DNA of 64,000 nt, taken from contig DASXZD010000098.1 in NCBI GenBank assembly GCA_036502085.1, positions 18,693 to 82,692 on the forward strand, in the 5' to 3' direction. The DNA comes from PALSA-505 sp036502085. GTDB taxonomy: Bacteria; Actinomycetota; Actinomycetes; Streptosporangiales; Streptosporangiaceae. Positions 24,933-34,649 of the stretch are shown in pieces. The notes below the pieces were generated by a model. The model was not told the origin of the DNA. It worked only from the letters and a program-made list of their open reading frames with translations, and made no database searches. Both the position numbers and the translations under genes were made by a program. How positions within the stretch are numbered: position 1 is the first letter of the stretch; each line of letters opens with the position of its first letter.

Positions 24933-25798
24933 TGGGCGGCCCGACGGTGACCCCGGTGGCCGGCCCCGAGCTGGCCATGGAGCAGGAGGACGTCTTCGCC
25001 GGCTTCGCCGCCCGGGTCGAGCTGGCCGGCGCGGTCGTTGCCGAGTTCGGAGGCGCGTTCCCCAGCGCGCTGATCGACGAGCGGCGCGTCGCCAAGTGGT
25101 ACTCGATCGACCCGAACCGCGCGCCCGGCACGTTCGCCTCCGGCGCGCACGAGGTGCTGGCGGTGCGCGCCGAGGACACGCCGCTGCCGGACGCCAGCGT
25201 CGACGCGGTCTTCTCCAGCAACGCATTCCAGTTCATCGACGTGCCGGCCGCGCTGGCCCAGGTGCGCCGGATCCTGCGGCCAGGCGGTCTGCTGTACGCG
25301 CACTTCGGGCCGATCTGGAGCGCGGTCGACGGGCACCAGCTGGAGTACGTCAGCTACGACGGCCGGGATCTGCAGTTCTGGGAGGATACGCTGCTGCCGC
25401 CGTGGGCGCACCTGGCCTACCCGCCTGACGAGCTGCGCGCGCTGCTGCGCAGCGGCCTGCCGGGCGAGCTGGCCGACCTGCTGGTCTGGCACGTGCACGA
25501 CAGCGGCACAGTCAACCGGCTGTTCTTCGAGGACTACGTGGCCGCGGCGCTCGGCAGCGGGCTGGACTGGATCCAGGTCGCCGCGTCGGACTACCTCGAC
25601 TACGAGATCATCCCGCCCGCGTTCGACCCCGGCCTGCTGCGCGAGGTGACGGTGGCCGCGCTGGCCGCCGACGTGTCTCGCCGCCGCGGCCGACCCACCC
25701 AGCTCGGCGTCCGCGACGTGCTGATGGTGCTGCGGCAGCCGCCGGTCCCGCCCCTTGTCCCTACCGGAACCGCATCCGACTCGCGAGGAGAATCATGA
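24932..25798 (+). CDS. Putative SAM-dependent methyltransferase (class I)
   Basis: A 288-residue protein. Motifs VDAVFSSNAFQFID and VRRILRPGGLLYAHF are typical of Methyltransf_11-type motif II-III strands. The usual glycine-rich motif I is weak (VAEFGGAFPSA), so either the SAM loop has diverged or the protein is not a methyltransferase. The ATG overlaps the kinase stop (TGATG). Its placement inside the resistance and DOS-aminotransferase operon suggests N- or O-methylation of the product or intermediate. It is not recognisably a 16S rRNA resistance methylase. Confidence 0.6.
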   Translation: MGGPTVTPVAGPELAMEQEDVFAGFAARVELAGAVVAEFGGAFPSALIDERRVAKWYSIDPNRAPGTFASGAHEVLAVRAEDTPLPDASVDAVFSSNAFQFIDVPAALAQVRRILRPGGLLYAHFGPIWSAVDGHQLEYVSYDGRDLQFWEDTLLPPWAHLAYPPDELRALLRSGLPGELADLLVWHVHDSGTVNRLFFEDYVAAALGSGLDWIQVAASDYLDYEIIPPAFDPGLLREVTVAALAADVSRRRGRPTQLGVRDVLMVLRQPPVPPLVPTGTASDSRGES

Positions 25799-27066
25799 GC
25801 ACGCTCGCCCTGCACGGCGGCACCCCGGTCCGCCGGGACCGCCCCTGGCCGGCCTGGCCGCAATACGACGACGCGACCGAGCGGGAGCTGCTGGCCGCGC
25901 TGCACTCGCGCCGCTGGGCTATCAGCTGGCCGAGCGACGGCACCTGGGCCAGGGAGCGACGGTTCGCCGCCGAGTTCGCCCGGTACAACGACGTGCCGTA
26001 CTGCGTCAGCGTCGACCACGGGTCGAGCGCGCTGGTGGTGGCGCTGGAGGCGCTGGACGTCGGCCCCGGCGACGAGGTCATCGTGCCCGCGATGACCTGG
26101 GTGGCCCCGGCCAGCGTGGTGCTGCGGGTCGGCGCGCTGCCGGTGCTCGTCGACGTCGACGCTCAGACCGGCTGCATCACGCCCGAGGCGGTGCGCGGCG
26201 CGCTGTCGGCGCGCACCAAGGCGGTCATCGCCGTGCACCTCGCCGCCAGCGTGGCCGACCTGGACGGCATCGGCCAGGTCACCCGCGAGGCGGGCATCCC
26301 GCTGATCGAGGACTGCGCCCAGGCGCACGGCGCCCAGTGGCGCGGCCGGGCGGTCGGCACGCTCGGCGCGGTCGGCACGTTCAGCTTCCAGAACGGCAAG
26401 GTGCTCACCGGCGGCGAGGGCGGCGCGGTGATCACCTCGGACGAGCGGCTCTACCGGCGGGCCCAGCAGCTGCGCGCCGACTCCCGCCGCTACCCCGACC
26501 ACGAGGTGCCCGCCGGGCAGATGGACCTGGTCGAGGACGGCGAGGTGATGGGCGGCAACTACTGCATACCCGAGCTGTCCGCCGCGCTGCTGCTCGACCA
26601 GCTGCCGCGGCTGGACGCGCAGCACCAGCACCGGGAGAAGGTCGCGCGCGAGCTGGAGCGCGGCCTGGCCGCGCTCGGCGGCTTCGGCCCGATCCCGCTG
26701 CCCGAGCCGGCCACCCGGCGGTCGATCTACGAGTACGGCATCCAGTTCCGGCCCGGCACGTTCGGCTCGGCCCCGGCCGGCCGGGTCGGCGAAGCGGTCA
26801 GCGCCGAGCTGGGCGTGAACTGGTGGCCGCCGGACCCGGCGCTGTACGACAGCAAGCTGATGCAGCCGCACACCAAGCGGCGGTTCGCCGCCGCCTGGAC
26901 AGCCGAGGGCCGCCGCCGGTCCTTCGAGCGCGACTTCAGCGGCTGCGAGCAGTACGCCGCGACCACGTTGCTCTGCCACCACAGCACGCTGCTCGGCGAC
27001 ACGGCCGACGCCGACGACATCGTGCGCGCGCTGGAAAAGGTGCGCGACGCGAGCGACGAGCTATAA
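25795..27066 (+). CDS. DegT/DnrJ-type L-glutamine:scyllo-inosose aminotransferase
   Basis: A 423-residue PLP enzyme. The PLP lysine is K202 in FQNGKVLTGGEGG and D173 lies in IEDCAQAHGA. The N-terminal RPWPAWPQYDD, RRWAIS and FARYNDVPYCV segments are the hallmark of the StsC/BtrR/NeoB-type cyclitol aminotransferases. These enzymes aminate scyllo-inosose compounds from L-glutamine, twice in DOS synthesis (C1 and C3). With the synthase at 18922 and the dehydrogenase at 14579 it makes a full DOS pathway. The ATG overlaps the previous stop as ATGA, with GGAG seven bases before. A hairpin follows. Confidence 0.88.
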   Translation: MSTLALHGGTPVRRDRPWPAWPQYDDATERELLAALHSRRWAISWPSDGTWARERRFAAEFARYNDVPYCVSVDHGSSALVVALEALDVGPGDEVIVPAMTWVAPASVVLRVGALPVLVDVDAQTGCITPEAVRGALSARTKAVIAVHLAASVADLDGIGQVTREAGIPLIEDCAQAHGAQWRGRAVGTLGAVGTFSFQNGKVLTGGEGGAVITSDERLYRRAQQLRADSRRYPDHEVPAGQMDLVEDGEVMGGNYCIPELSAALLLDQLPRLDAQHQHREKVARELERGLAALGGFGPIPLPEPATRRSIYEYGIQFRPGTFGSAPAGRVGEAVSAELGVNWWPPDPALYDSKLMQPHTKRRFAAAWTAEGRRRSFERDFSGCEQYAATTLLCHHSTLLGDTADADDIVRALEKVRDASDEL

Positions 27067-27073
27067 AGCGCGC

Positions 27074-27109
27074 AATAGGGCGCACGGCCATCGGGTCGCG
27101 CGCCCTATT
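27074..27109. terminator. Terminator hairpin at the right edge of the cluster
   Basis: AATAGGGCGC (27074-27083) pairs exactly with 27100-27109 around a 16-base loop. It lies 7 bases after the aminotransferase stop and 20 bases from the stop of the convergent DinB gene, so it serves both. Confidence 0.75.
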
Positions 27110-27129
27110 ACCGCGTGTTCGGTTGCCGT

Positions 27130-27642
27130 TCAGTCGCCGACGGCACCGTCGATGCGCTCCCTGATGAGGTCGGCGTGGCCATTATGCCGCGCGTATTCCT
27201 CGATCATGTGCAGGTAAGCACCGCGAATGCTCAGCTTGAAGCCTTCGGTATCTTCGTTTTCGTCGAGGTTGCGCCGCGGGCTGGCCGCGCGGGCGGCCTT
27301 CACCACCGCGGTGAACTTGGCGAAGTTCGCCGCGGCGTCGGCGTCCGCCGTGCCGTCCAGATCCCCCTCGGGGCTCTCCTCGGTGCAATAGGTGCCGGTC
27401 ACGGGCTCGCCGGTGAACAGGCTGCCGAACCACTGCTCGTTGTCGGTCATGTGCCGGACCATGCCGAGCAGGGTCAGCGTAGACGGCTCGGCGCTGGCCG
27501 TCTTGAGTTGCTCGGCGGTGAGGCCTGTGCATTTGTGAAGAAGGGTGTCGCGGTGATAATCGAGCCAGCCGTCCAGCAGGCTGCGCTCATCACCAAGGAA
27601 CGGGGCCGGTTTACGGTCAACTTCAGGTGCGGTCCAGGTCAT
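27130..27642 (-). CDS. DinB-superfamily (DUF664) protein, possible thiol-dependent transferase
   Basis: A 170-residue four-helix DinB-fold protein. The DinB metal-site histidines appear in MVRHMTDNEQW and EEYARHNGHADLIRERIDG. This DUF664 type is very common in actinomycetes and is related to mycothiol- or bacillithiol-using transferases; the substrate is not known. The frame is open to 27849, but the family starts at the ATG at 27642 (MTWTAPEV). It is probably outside the antibiotic cluster. Confidence 0.75.
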   Translation of the reverse strand: MTWTAPEVDRKPAPFLGDERSLLDGWLDYHRDTLLHKCTGLTAEQLKTASAEPSTLTLLGMVRHMTDNEQWFGSLFTGEPVTGTYCTEESPEGDLDGTADADAAANFAKFTAVVKAARAASPRRNLDENEDTEGFKLSIRGAYLHMIEEYARHNGHADLIRERIDGAVGD

Positions 27643-27771
27643 TGTGCCATTCTTCCCTACCCGCCGGCTCGCCGCCAGACCGATGGCGATAGTCATCCGC
27701 GCAAAGCCGTCAGCGCGGCGTGTTCTCGATATTGGGTGGCGGAACTCACCGCGACGGGCTTTGCTGGACTC

Positions 27772-28788
27772 ATGCGCATCGAGCCCTTTGATCCGGTCAC
27801 GGACACCGAAAAGGTCCGGGCCTGCTACGAGCTGTACGCGGCAGGCCATGAGGCCGACGATCCCGGCGCCCCGCTGATGTCATGGCCGGCCTACCGCGGC
27901 CAGTTCGGCCTGGTCTCGGCCGACGCGCGGCGGGAGGCGTGGCTGGTACCGGGGGAGGAGCACGGAACCGTAGCGGGCATGTACCTGCTCCGGATGCCGG
28001 TGATGGAAAACCAGCACCTGGGCATGACTAGCATCGCCGTGGCGCCCGTCCGCCGGCGGGCCGGCCTGGGCACCGCGCTGCTGCACCACGCCGCCGGGCG
28101 CCTGCGCGAGCACGGCCGCACGGTGCTGTCCAGCGAGGCGCGCCAGGGCTCGCCGGGCGCCGCCTTCGCCGAGGCGGTCGGCGCCAAGGTCGGCATCACG
28201 GACGCGCGACGGGTGCTTGACCTGGCCGACATACCCGACGGGCACTTGGCCGCGCTGCGCCGCCGCGCCGAGGCCGCCGCCCGCGGCTACTCGCTGCTGT
28301 CCTGGGTCGGCCCGACCCCCGAGGAGCACCTGGAGCAGGTGGCGGCGGTGTCGAGCGCACTGGAAGACGCGCCGCACGTGACGGGCCTGACCTCGGAGAT
28401 CTTTGATGCCAGCCGGATCCGGATGGAGGATGAGCGGGCCGCCACCCGGGGGCTGCGGTCGTACACGGTCGTCGCCAGGTGCGACCAGAGCGGCGAGCTG
28501 GCCGCGCTGTCGCACCTCGATGTGGACCCGGCGCGGCCGGGCTGGGGCTACCAGGAGCTCACCGCGGTAACCAGGCCGCATCGCGGTCACAAGCTCGGGC
28601 TGCTGGTCAAGCTGGCCATGCTCGACCTGCTCGCCGAGGCCGAGCCTGACGTCCAGCACATCTACACCGGCAACGCTGACGGCAACACGCACATGATCGC
28701 CATCAACGCCGAGCTAGGCTTCCGCATCCAAAGCCACTGGTCCGTCTGGCTCCTAGACCTAGCCCACCTCCCCGCCCCGCCCTCTTAA
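27772..28788 (+). CDS. Tandem-domain GNAT N-acetyltransferase
   Basis: A 338-residue protein with two GNAT folds, the layout seen in mycothiol synthase-like proteins. The first has the acetyl-CoA loop VAPVRRRAGLGTALL near residue 95. The second has VTRPHRGHKLGLLVK near residue 270, followed by YTGNADGNTHMIAINAELGF. The acceptor is unknown. It could acetylate an aminoglycoside, but tandem GNATs of this sort are frequent in actinomycetes and the gene lies beyond the cluster terminator. The ATG at 27772 begins the conserved first strand. Converges on era with a 34-base gap. Confidence 0.75.
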   Translation: MRIEPFDPVTDTEKVRACYELYAAGHEADDPGAPLMSWPAYRGQFGLVSADARREAWLVPGEEHGTVAGMYLLRMPVMENQHLGMTSIAVAPVRRRAGLGTALLHHAAGRLREHGRTVLSSEARQGSPGAAFAEAVGAKVGITDARRVLDLADIPDGHLAALRRRAEAAARGYSLLSWVGPTPEEHLEQVAAVSSALEDAPHVTGLTSEIFDASRIRMEDERAATRGLRSYTVVARCDQSGELAALSHLDVDPARPGWGYQELTAVTRPHRGHKLGLLVKLAMLDLLAEAEPDVQHIYTGNADGNTHMIAINAELGFRIQSHWSVWLLDLAHLPAPPS

Positions 28789-28822
28789 ATCGCCCCGCCC
28801 GCCAATCCGCCCGCCTGCCCGG

Positions 28823-29857
28823 CTACTCGTCGAAGCCTAGGCGTCTTAGCTGCTTGGGGTCGCGCTGCCAGTCTTTGGCGATCTTGATGCGCAGGTCGAG
28901 GTAGACCTTGGTGCCGAGCAGCGCCTCGATGCTGCGCCGCGCATCGGTGCCGACTTCCTTGAGCCTGGCGCCCTTGGCGCCGATCACGATCGCCTTCTGG
29001 CTGGGGCGCTCCAGGTACATGAACGCGTGCACGTCGGTCAGGTCCTCGCGGCCTGGCCGCGGGCCCATCTCCTCCACCACGACGGCGATCGAGTGCGGCA
29101 GCTCGTCGCGGACGCCTTCGAGCGCCGCCTCGCGGATCAGCTCGGCCACCATGACCCGCTCCGGCTCGTCGGTCAGCTCGCCGTCCAGGTAGAGCGGCCT
29201 GCCCTCGGGCAGCCTGGCCACCAGGACGTCGGCCAGCACGTCCAGCTGGAACCCGCTGACCGCGGACACCGGGACGATGTCCGACCAGTCGCCCAGCGCG
29301 GCGACCGCGGCCAGCTGGGCCGCGACCTGCTCCCGGCTGGCCTGGTCGGTCATCGTGACGATGGCCACGACGGGGGTGCCGGGCAGGCCGGCCAGCTCGC
29401 GGGCCAGGTACCTGTCCCCCGGCCCGACCGGCTGGCCGGCGGGCACGCAGAAGCCGACCACGTCGACTTCGGTGAGCGCGGACCTGGCCAGGCTGTCCAG
29501 TCGCTCGCCGAGCAGCGTGCGCGGCCGGTGCAGCCCCGGCGTGTCCACGATGATCAGCTGGGCGTCATCGCGGTTGACGATGCCCCTGACCACCCGCCTG
29601 GTCGTCTGCGGGCGGCTGCTGGTGATCGCCACCTTGGTCCCGACCAGCGCGTTCATCAGCGTCGACTTGCCGACGTTGGGCCGACCCGCGAAGCAGGCGA
29701 ACCCCGACCTGAACGGCGCGCTCCGCGTGCCCGGCGCGCTCCGCGCGCCTCGCGGCTCCCCCGGCGTCTGCGCCGCGCCCTCCGGGGCAGGGCTCACGGC
29801 ACTGTGCTCACGAGTACGGGGCTCACGAGTACGGGGCTCACGGGGCATTGGGCTCAC
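28823..29857 (-). CDS. era: GTPase Era, 16S rRNA maturation and 30S assembly
   Basis: Era couples GTP hydrolysis to late 30S assembly. The G1 loop GRPNVGKST, the DTPGLH G3 motif and a C-terminal KH domain with VIGAKGARLKEVG are all visible. The G4 NKxD position reads TMTDQ, a known variation in actinomycete Era. A 50-residue Pro/Arg-rich N-terminal extension precedes the G domain and comes from a 15-bp tandem repeat near 29800-29840. The start is therefore uncertain (GTG 29857, ATG 29848, or later). It is the last gene of the phoH-ybeY-CBS-CDA-like-era run. Confidence 0.92.
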   Translation of the reverse strand: MSPMPREPRTREPRTREHSAVSPAPEGAAQTPGEPRGARSAPGTRSAPFRSGFACFAGRPNVGKSTLMNALVGTKVAITSSRPQTTRRVVRGIVNRDDAQLIIVDTPGLHRPRTLLGERLDSLARSALTEVDVVGFCVPAGQPVGPGDRYLARELAGLPGTPVVAIVTMTDQASREQVAAQLAAVAALGDWSDIVPVSAVSGFQLDVLADVLVARLPEGRPLYLDGELTDEPERVMVAELIREAALEGVRDELPHSIAVVVEEMGPRPGREDLTDVHAFMYLERPSQKAIVIGAKGARLKEVGTDARRSIEALLGTKVYLDLRIKIAKDWQRDPKQLRRLGFDE

Positions 29858-29870
29858 GGTGACGCCGGCA

Positions 29871-30218
29871 TCAGGCGGGCAGGGTGGCGCGGAGCGCGCC
29901 GTCGGGCGCCGCGTGGAACACCGTGATCTGCTGACCCAGGTCCCGCAGCACGGCCAGGTCCTCGGGGTCGGGCGCCGCCGCGTCGCTGACCAGCGCGGCC
30001 GCCTCCAGGCTCGCGGCGCCGCTGGACGCGGCCATCGCGACCGCCAGGCGCAGTGCGGACAGCCGCAGCGAGGGCAGCACCACGGCCGCGGCCGCGTAGG
30101 TCCGGCCGGTCTCGTCGCGGACCGCGGCTCCTTCGGCGGCGGCGACCCTGGCCCGTGCCGACCGGGCCAGGTTGATGATCTTGAGGTCCTCCGGATCCAG
30201 TGCCGCTGCGTCGCTCAC
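29871..30218 (-). CDS. Cytidine-deaminase-like protein without visible zinc motif
   Basis: A 115-residue protein resembling the core of a cytidine deaminase fold (the small actinomycete protein usually found between the CBS protein and era). The catalytic HAE and PCxxC zinc signatures are absent: there is no cysteine in the protein. It is probably not an active deaminase. It lies 14 bases upstream of era and 30 bases after the CBS gene. Confidence 0.6.
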   Translation of the reverse strand: MSDAAALDPEDLKIINLARSARARVAAAEGAAVRDETGRTYAAAAVVLPSLRLSALRLAVAMAASSGAASLEAAALVSDAAAPDPEDLAVLRDLGQQITVFHAAPDGALRATLPA

Positions 30219-30247
30219 GGGCAGAGTCTACGAGAGCCGCGCTGTCC

Positions 30248-31630
30248 TCAGGGTCCCTGCTGGTCCGGCACCCCGTCGGCGGGTTCGCCGCTGCGCGGTT
30301 CGCTGACCGGCTCGGGTACGCCTCCCCGTTCGGAATAATCGGATTTTTCTGCATTCCCTGAGTCGGCTGGCGCCTGGCCGACGCGCTCGACCAGCACGGT
30401 GCCGATCCGGTTGCGGCGGCCGGCCAGGTTCTCCGCGGTCAGCCGCAGGCCGGCCACGATCGCGACCGAGCCGGCGATCGGCACCCGGCCGAGGGCGTGC
30501 GCGAGCAGCCCGCCGACGGTCTCCACGTCCTCGGCCTCGATCTCGACGTCGAACAGCACGGCCAGCTCGTCCACCGGCAGCCGCGAGGTGACCTGGGCCG
30601 CGGTGTCGGGAACCAGCCATTCCACCGTCGGCTGCTCCTGGTCGTACTCGTCGGCGATCTCCCCGACGATCTCCTCCAGGATGTCCTCGATGGTGGCCAG
30701 CCCGGCGGTGCCGCCGTACTCGTCGATGACCACCGCGACGTGCGTCTGGCGGGCCTGCATCTCCCTGAGCAGCTCGTCGATCGGCTTGCTGTCCGGCACG
30801 TAGGTGGCCGGCCGCATGATCGACTCCACCTTCTCCACCGACTCGGCGTCGGGGTGCTCGTGCTCGCGGGCCACGATGTCCTTGAGGTAGGCGACCCCGA
30901 TCACGTCATCGGAGTTCTCGCCGACGACAGGGATGCGGGAGAAGCCGCTGCGCAGGGCGAGCGACAGCGCCTGGCGCAGCGTCTTGCCGCGCTCGATGAA
31001 GACCATGTCGGTGCGCGGCACCATGACCTCGCGGACCAGGGTGTCGCCGAGCTCGAAGACCGAGTGGATCATCTTGCGCTCGCCCGGCTCGATCACCTGG
31101 CGGCGCTCCAGCAGATCCACCAGGCCGCGCAGCTCCGCTTCGGAGCCGAGCTGGCTGTCGCGCGCTCTGCTGCCGGGGGTGACGGCGCTAGCCAGCGCGA
31201 CCGCGAGTGAGTACAGCGGGGTGAGCAGCCGGGCCAGCGGCCGCAGCAGCCTGGCCGCGGCCAGCGCGACCCGCTCCGCGTGCCGGCGGCCGAGCGCCCG
31301 GGGGACGACCCCGACCAGCAGGTAGCCGGCCACGACCATGATCATCCCGGCAATCAGGTACGCGCGCCAGTCCGCGCTCAGCCACCGGGCGAGCGCCGCG
31401 GTCACCAGGACGATCGCGGCGGTTTCCGCGCAGACGCGCAGCAGCAGGAGCGCGTTCAGGTAGCGCGGGCCGTCGGCGAGCAGCGCCTCGAGCCGGCCCG
31501 ACCCGTGCTTGCCGTTGCTGGCCGACTCCTGCGCCCCGGCCAGCGACGCGCGCGTCAGCGCGACCTCCCCGGTCACGCACAGGCCGGCCAGGAACGTCAG
31601 CACTATCGCGGCAGCGATGAGCCATCCCAT
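30248..31630 (-). CDS. CNNM/CorC-type membrane protein with CBS pair
   Basis: A 460-residue HlyC/CorC (TerC-associated) family protein. About four membrane segments of the CNNM (DUF21) domain fill residues 1-150. They are followed by a CBS pair (VMVPRTDMVFI, then YVPDSKPIDELLREM) and a C-terminal CorC/HlyC FAD-binding-like domain with DEYGGTAGLATIEDILEE. Family members act in Mg2+ or Co2+ efflux/homeostasis. The ATG at 31630 starts the first hydrophobic helix (MGWLIAAAIVLTFLAGL); the frame is open well upstream. It starts eight bases after ybeY. Confidence 0.88.
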   Translation of the reverse strand: MGWLIAAAIVLTFLAGLCVTGEVALTRASLAGAQESASNGKHGSGRLEALLADGPRYLNALLLLRVCAETAAIVLVTAALARWLSADWRAYLIAGMIMVVAGYLLVGVVPRALGRRHAERVALAAARLLRPLARLLTPLYSLAVALASAVTPGSRARDSQLGSEAELRGLVDLLERRQVIEPGERKMIHSVFELGDTLVREVMVPRTDMVFIERGKTLRQALSLALRSGFSRIPVVGENSDDVIGVAYLKDIVAREHEHPDAESVEKVESIMRPATYVPDSKPIDELLREMQARQTHVAVVIDEYGGTAGLATIEDILEEIVGEIADEYDQEQPTVEWLVPDTAAQVTSRLPVDELAVLFDVEIEAEDVETVGGLLAHALGRVPIAGSVAIVAGLRLTAENLAGRRNRIGTVLVERVGQAPADSGNAEKSDYSERGGVPEPVSEPRSGEPADGVPDQQGP

Positions 31631-31638
31631 GGGCGGTC

Positions 31639-32178
31639 TCACCCAGGCCCTTTCCGCCCTTCGCCGTTGCCCCCCGGCGGCGCCGCCTTCGCCGCGCGCC
31701 AGGACGCGAGCAACTGATCCTGCAGGCCGAACATGGTGGCCCGCTCTTCCGCGTCGGCGTGATCGTAGCCGAGCAGGTGCAGCAGGCCGTGCGTGCAGAG
31801 CAGCTCGAGCTCTTCGGCCATGCTGAGCCGCGCCTCGCGCGCCTGCTCCGCGGCCACCTTGGGGCAGAGCACCACGTCGCCGAGCAGCGCCGGGCTCGGA
31901 TCGGGCGCGTCGGCTCCGCTCCCCCCGGCGCGCGAGCCGCCGTAGTGCGGGAAGCCGGGCGGCCGCAGCTCGTCCATCGGGAAGGCCAGGACGTCGGTGG
32001 GGCCGGGCTCGCCCATCCACCGCTCGTGCAGGTCGGTCATGACCTTCTCGTCGACGAGCAGCACGGACAGCTCGGCCAGCGGGTGGATGCGCAGTTCGCC
32101 GAGCAGGTAGCGGGCCATCGCCGCCAGGGCGGCCTCGTCAACGTCGGCCCCTGATTCGTTGGCTATGTCAACGCTCAC
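31639..32178 (-). CDS. ybeY: Endoribonuclease YbeY, 16S rRNA 3'-end maturation
   Basis: A 179-residue UPF0054 metalloprotein with the zinc motif HGLLHLLGYDH. YbeY processes the 3' end of 16S rRNA and supports ribosome quality control. A Gly/Ser/Pro insert (around residues 80-92) lengthens the middle loop. The GTG at 32178 lies three bases after the phoH stop, showing tight coupling. Confidence 0.93.
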   Translation of the reverse strand: MSVDIANESGADVDEAALAAMARYLLGELRIHPLAELSVLLVDEKVMTDLHERWMGEPGPTDVLAFPMDELRPPGFPHYGGSRAGGSGADAPDPSPALLGDVVLCPKVAAEQAREARLSMAEELELLCTHGLLHLLGYDHADAEERATMFGLQDQLLASWRAAKAAPPGGNGEGRKGPG

Positions 32179-32181
32179 CGG

Positions 32182-33381
<1,200 letters not shown>

Positions 33382-33397
33382 GGTACCGGCGCGGACG

Positions 33398-33742
33398 TCA
33401 TCCCGGCGGCCAGCTGAGCCCGCGGCCGCCCAGGACGTGCGCGTGCATGTGGTCCACCGTCTGCCCGCCATCGTGGCCGGTGTTGAACACGACGCGGTAT
33501 CCGGTCTCGTCGATGCCCTCGGTCACCGCGACCTGATGCGCCTGGCTGGCCACCTCGTCGAGGAGCCCGTCGGCCGCGCGGGCCACCGCGGCCAGATTGG
33601 GGTAGTGGTCCTTCGTGATGACCAGCACATGGCTGGGCGCCTGCGGGTTTATGTCACGGAAGGCGATCGTGCGATCACTTTCAAGCACCGAAGTGGCGGG
33701 AATCGTGCCAGAAACAATCTGGCAGAAAAGGCAGTCAGTCAC
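33398..33742 (-). CDS. HIT-family nucleotide hydrolase
   Basis: A 114-residue histidine-triad protein: CLFCQIVSG at the N-terminus and HMHAHVLGG as the catalytic triad. The family hydrolyses AMP-amino-acid-type phosphoramidates and related nucleotides. The start is a GTG without a strong ribosome site. It heads the phoH-ybeY-CBS-CDA-like-era run and is divergent from the sigma factor gene. Confidence 0.9.
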   Translation of the reverse strand: MTDCLFCQIVSGTIPATSVLESDRTIAFRDINPQAPSHVLVITKDHYPNLAAVARAADGLLDEVASQAHQVAVTEGIDETGYRVVFNTGHDGGQTVDHMHAHVLGGRGLSWPPG

Positions 33743-33980
33743 GGATCAGATCTTAACCTCAGGGGCACACGACGATAGTGTTAACTCCGCGTGGCCCCCG
33801 CCGCCCCGGCACCGCATGCGCCCGCCAGGCGCAGGCACTCCGCCCGGTGCGTTTTACCCGTGCAAGTCCCCGGTGCTTTGCAGGGGGGCGGCCGCAGACG
33901 GCGCAGGCTCTCAGGGGTGGGCGTGAGTGCACGACGAAGGGGCTGGGCCAGACCGTGGGTCGTCACGGGGAAAATTTGTG

Positions 33981-34571
33981 ATGACCGCGGGTGAACCTGA
34001 CGCGTCAGCTACGCGTCCCATTCATGTGATCGAGACCCTCGTGGCATCGGATGCCGCCTTGGGCTCGGTACCGGCCGAGTGGGACGCAGATCGCGCCGTG
34101 ACCGCGCTGTACAGCTCGCACTACCGTGCGCTTGTACGGCTGTCCGCCCTGCTCGTCCGTGATGTGTGTACAGCGGAAGAGGTGGTTCAGGACTCATTCG
34201 TCGCCATGCATGCCTCATGGCGCCGGCTGCGTGACACCGAGAAGGCGCTCTCCTACCTGCGTCAGTCGGTGGTCAACAGGTCACGGTCGGTGCTGCGGCA
34301 CCGGGTGGTGGTAGACAAGAACGCCCCCAAGCCGCCGCCGCTGGCACCCAGCGCCGAGCAGGGAGCCATCTCGCAGTTCGAGCGCTCGGCAGTCGTGTCG
34401 GCGCTGCGGAACCTGCCGTCCAGGCAGCGGGAAGCGATCGTGCTCCGTTACTACGCGGACCTATCGGAGGCTCAGATCGCGTCGGCCATGGGCATCAGCC
34501 GGGGAGCAGTGAAAAGTCATACGGCACGCGGCATGTCCGCCCTGCGCATTGTCCTTGAGCTGGAAGTCTGA
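33981..34571 (+). CDS. ECF (SigE-like) RNA polymerase sigma factor
   Basis: A 196-residue sigma-70 family protein of the extracytoplasmic-function type. Region 2 (YSSHYRALVRLSALLV, then AEEVVQDSFVAMHASW) and region 4 (LPSRQREAIVLRYYADLSEAQIASAMGIS) are typical. The ATG at 33981 is chosen; the frame runs to 33927. A single-pass membrane protein follows after 78 bases and may be its anti-sigma or effector partner. No own-promoter motif was identified. Confidence 0.88.
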   Translation: MTAGEPDASATRPIHVIETLVASDAALGSVPAEWDADRAVTALYSSHYRALVRLSALLVRDVCTAEEVVQDSFVAMHASWRRLRDTEKALSYLRQSVVNRSRSVLRHRVVVDKNAPKPPPLAPSAEQGAISQFERSAVVSALRNLPSRQREAIVLRYYADLSEAQIASAMGISRGAVKSHTARGMSALRIVLELEV

Positions 34572-34649
34572 CCAGGGCCATGCGACGAGCAGGGTTAGCG
34601 TGACGAGGCGGGGCAACCGCCCTGACCAGAGATTTGTGGAGCGGGAGAG

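Noticed and set aside
24932..25798. 16S rRNA resistance methyltransferase
   Set aside because: It lacks the motifs of ArmA/KgmB- or Kam-type enzymes, and the SAM loop is weak; kept as a generic putative methyltransferase.
33743..33980. GC-rich leader before the ECF sigma gene as a riboswitch
   Set aside because: Some stems are possible, but no conserved riboswitch core (B12, TPP, SAM, ydaO) could be matched.
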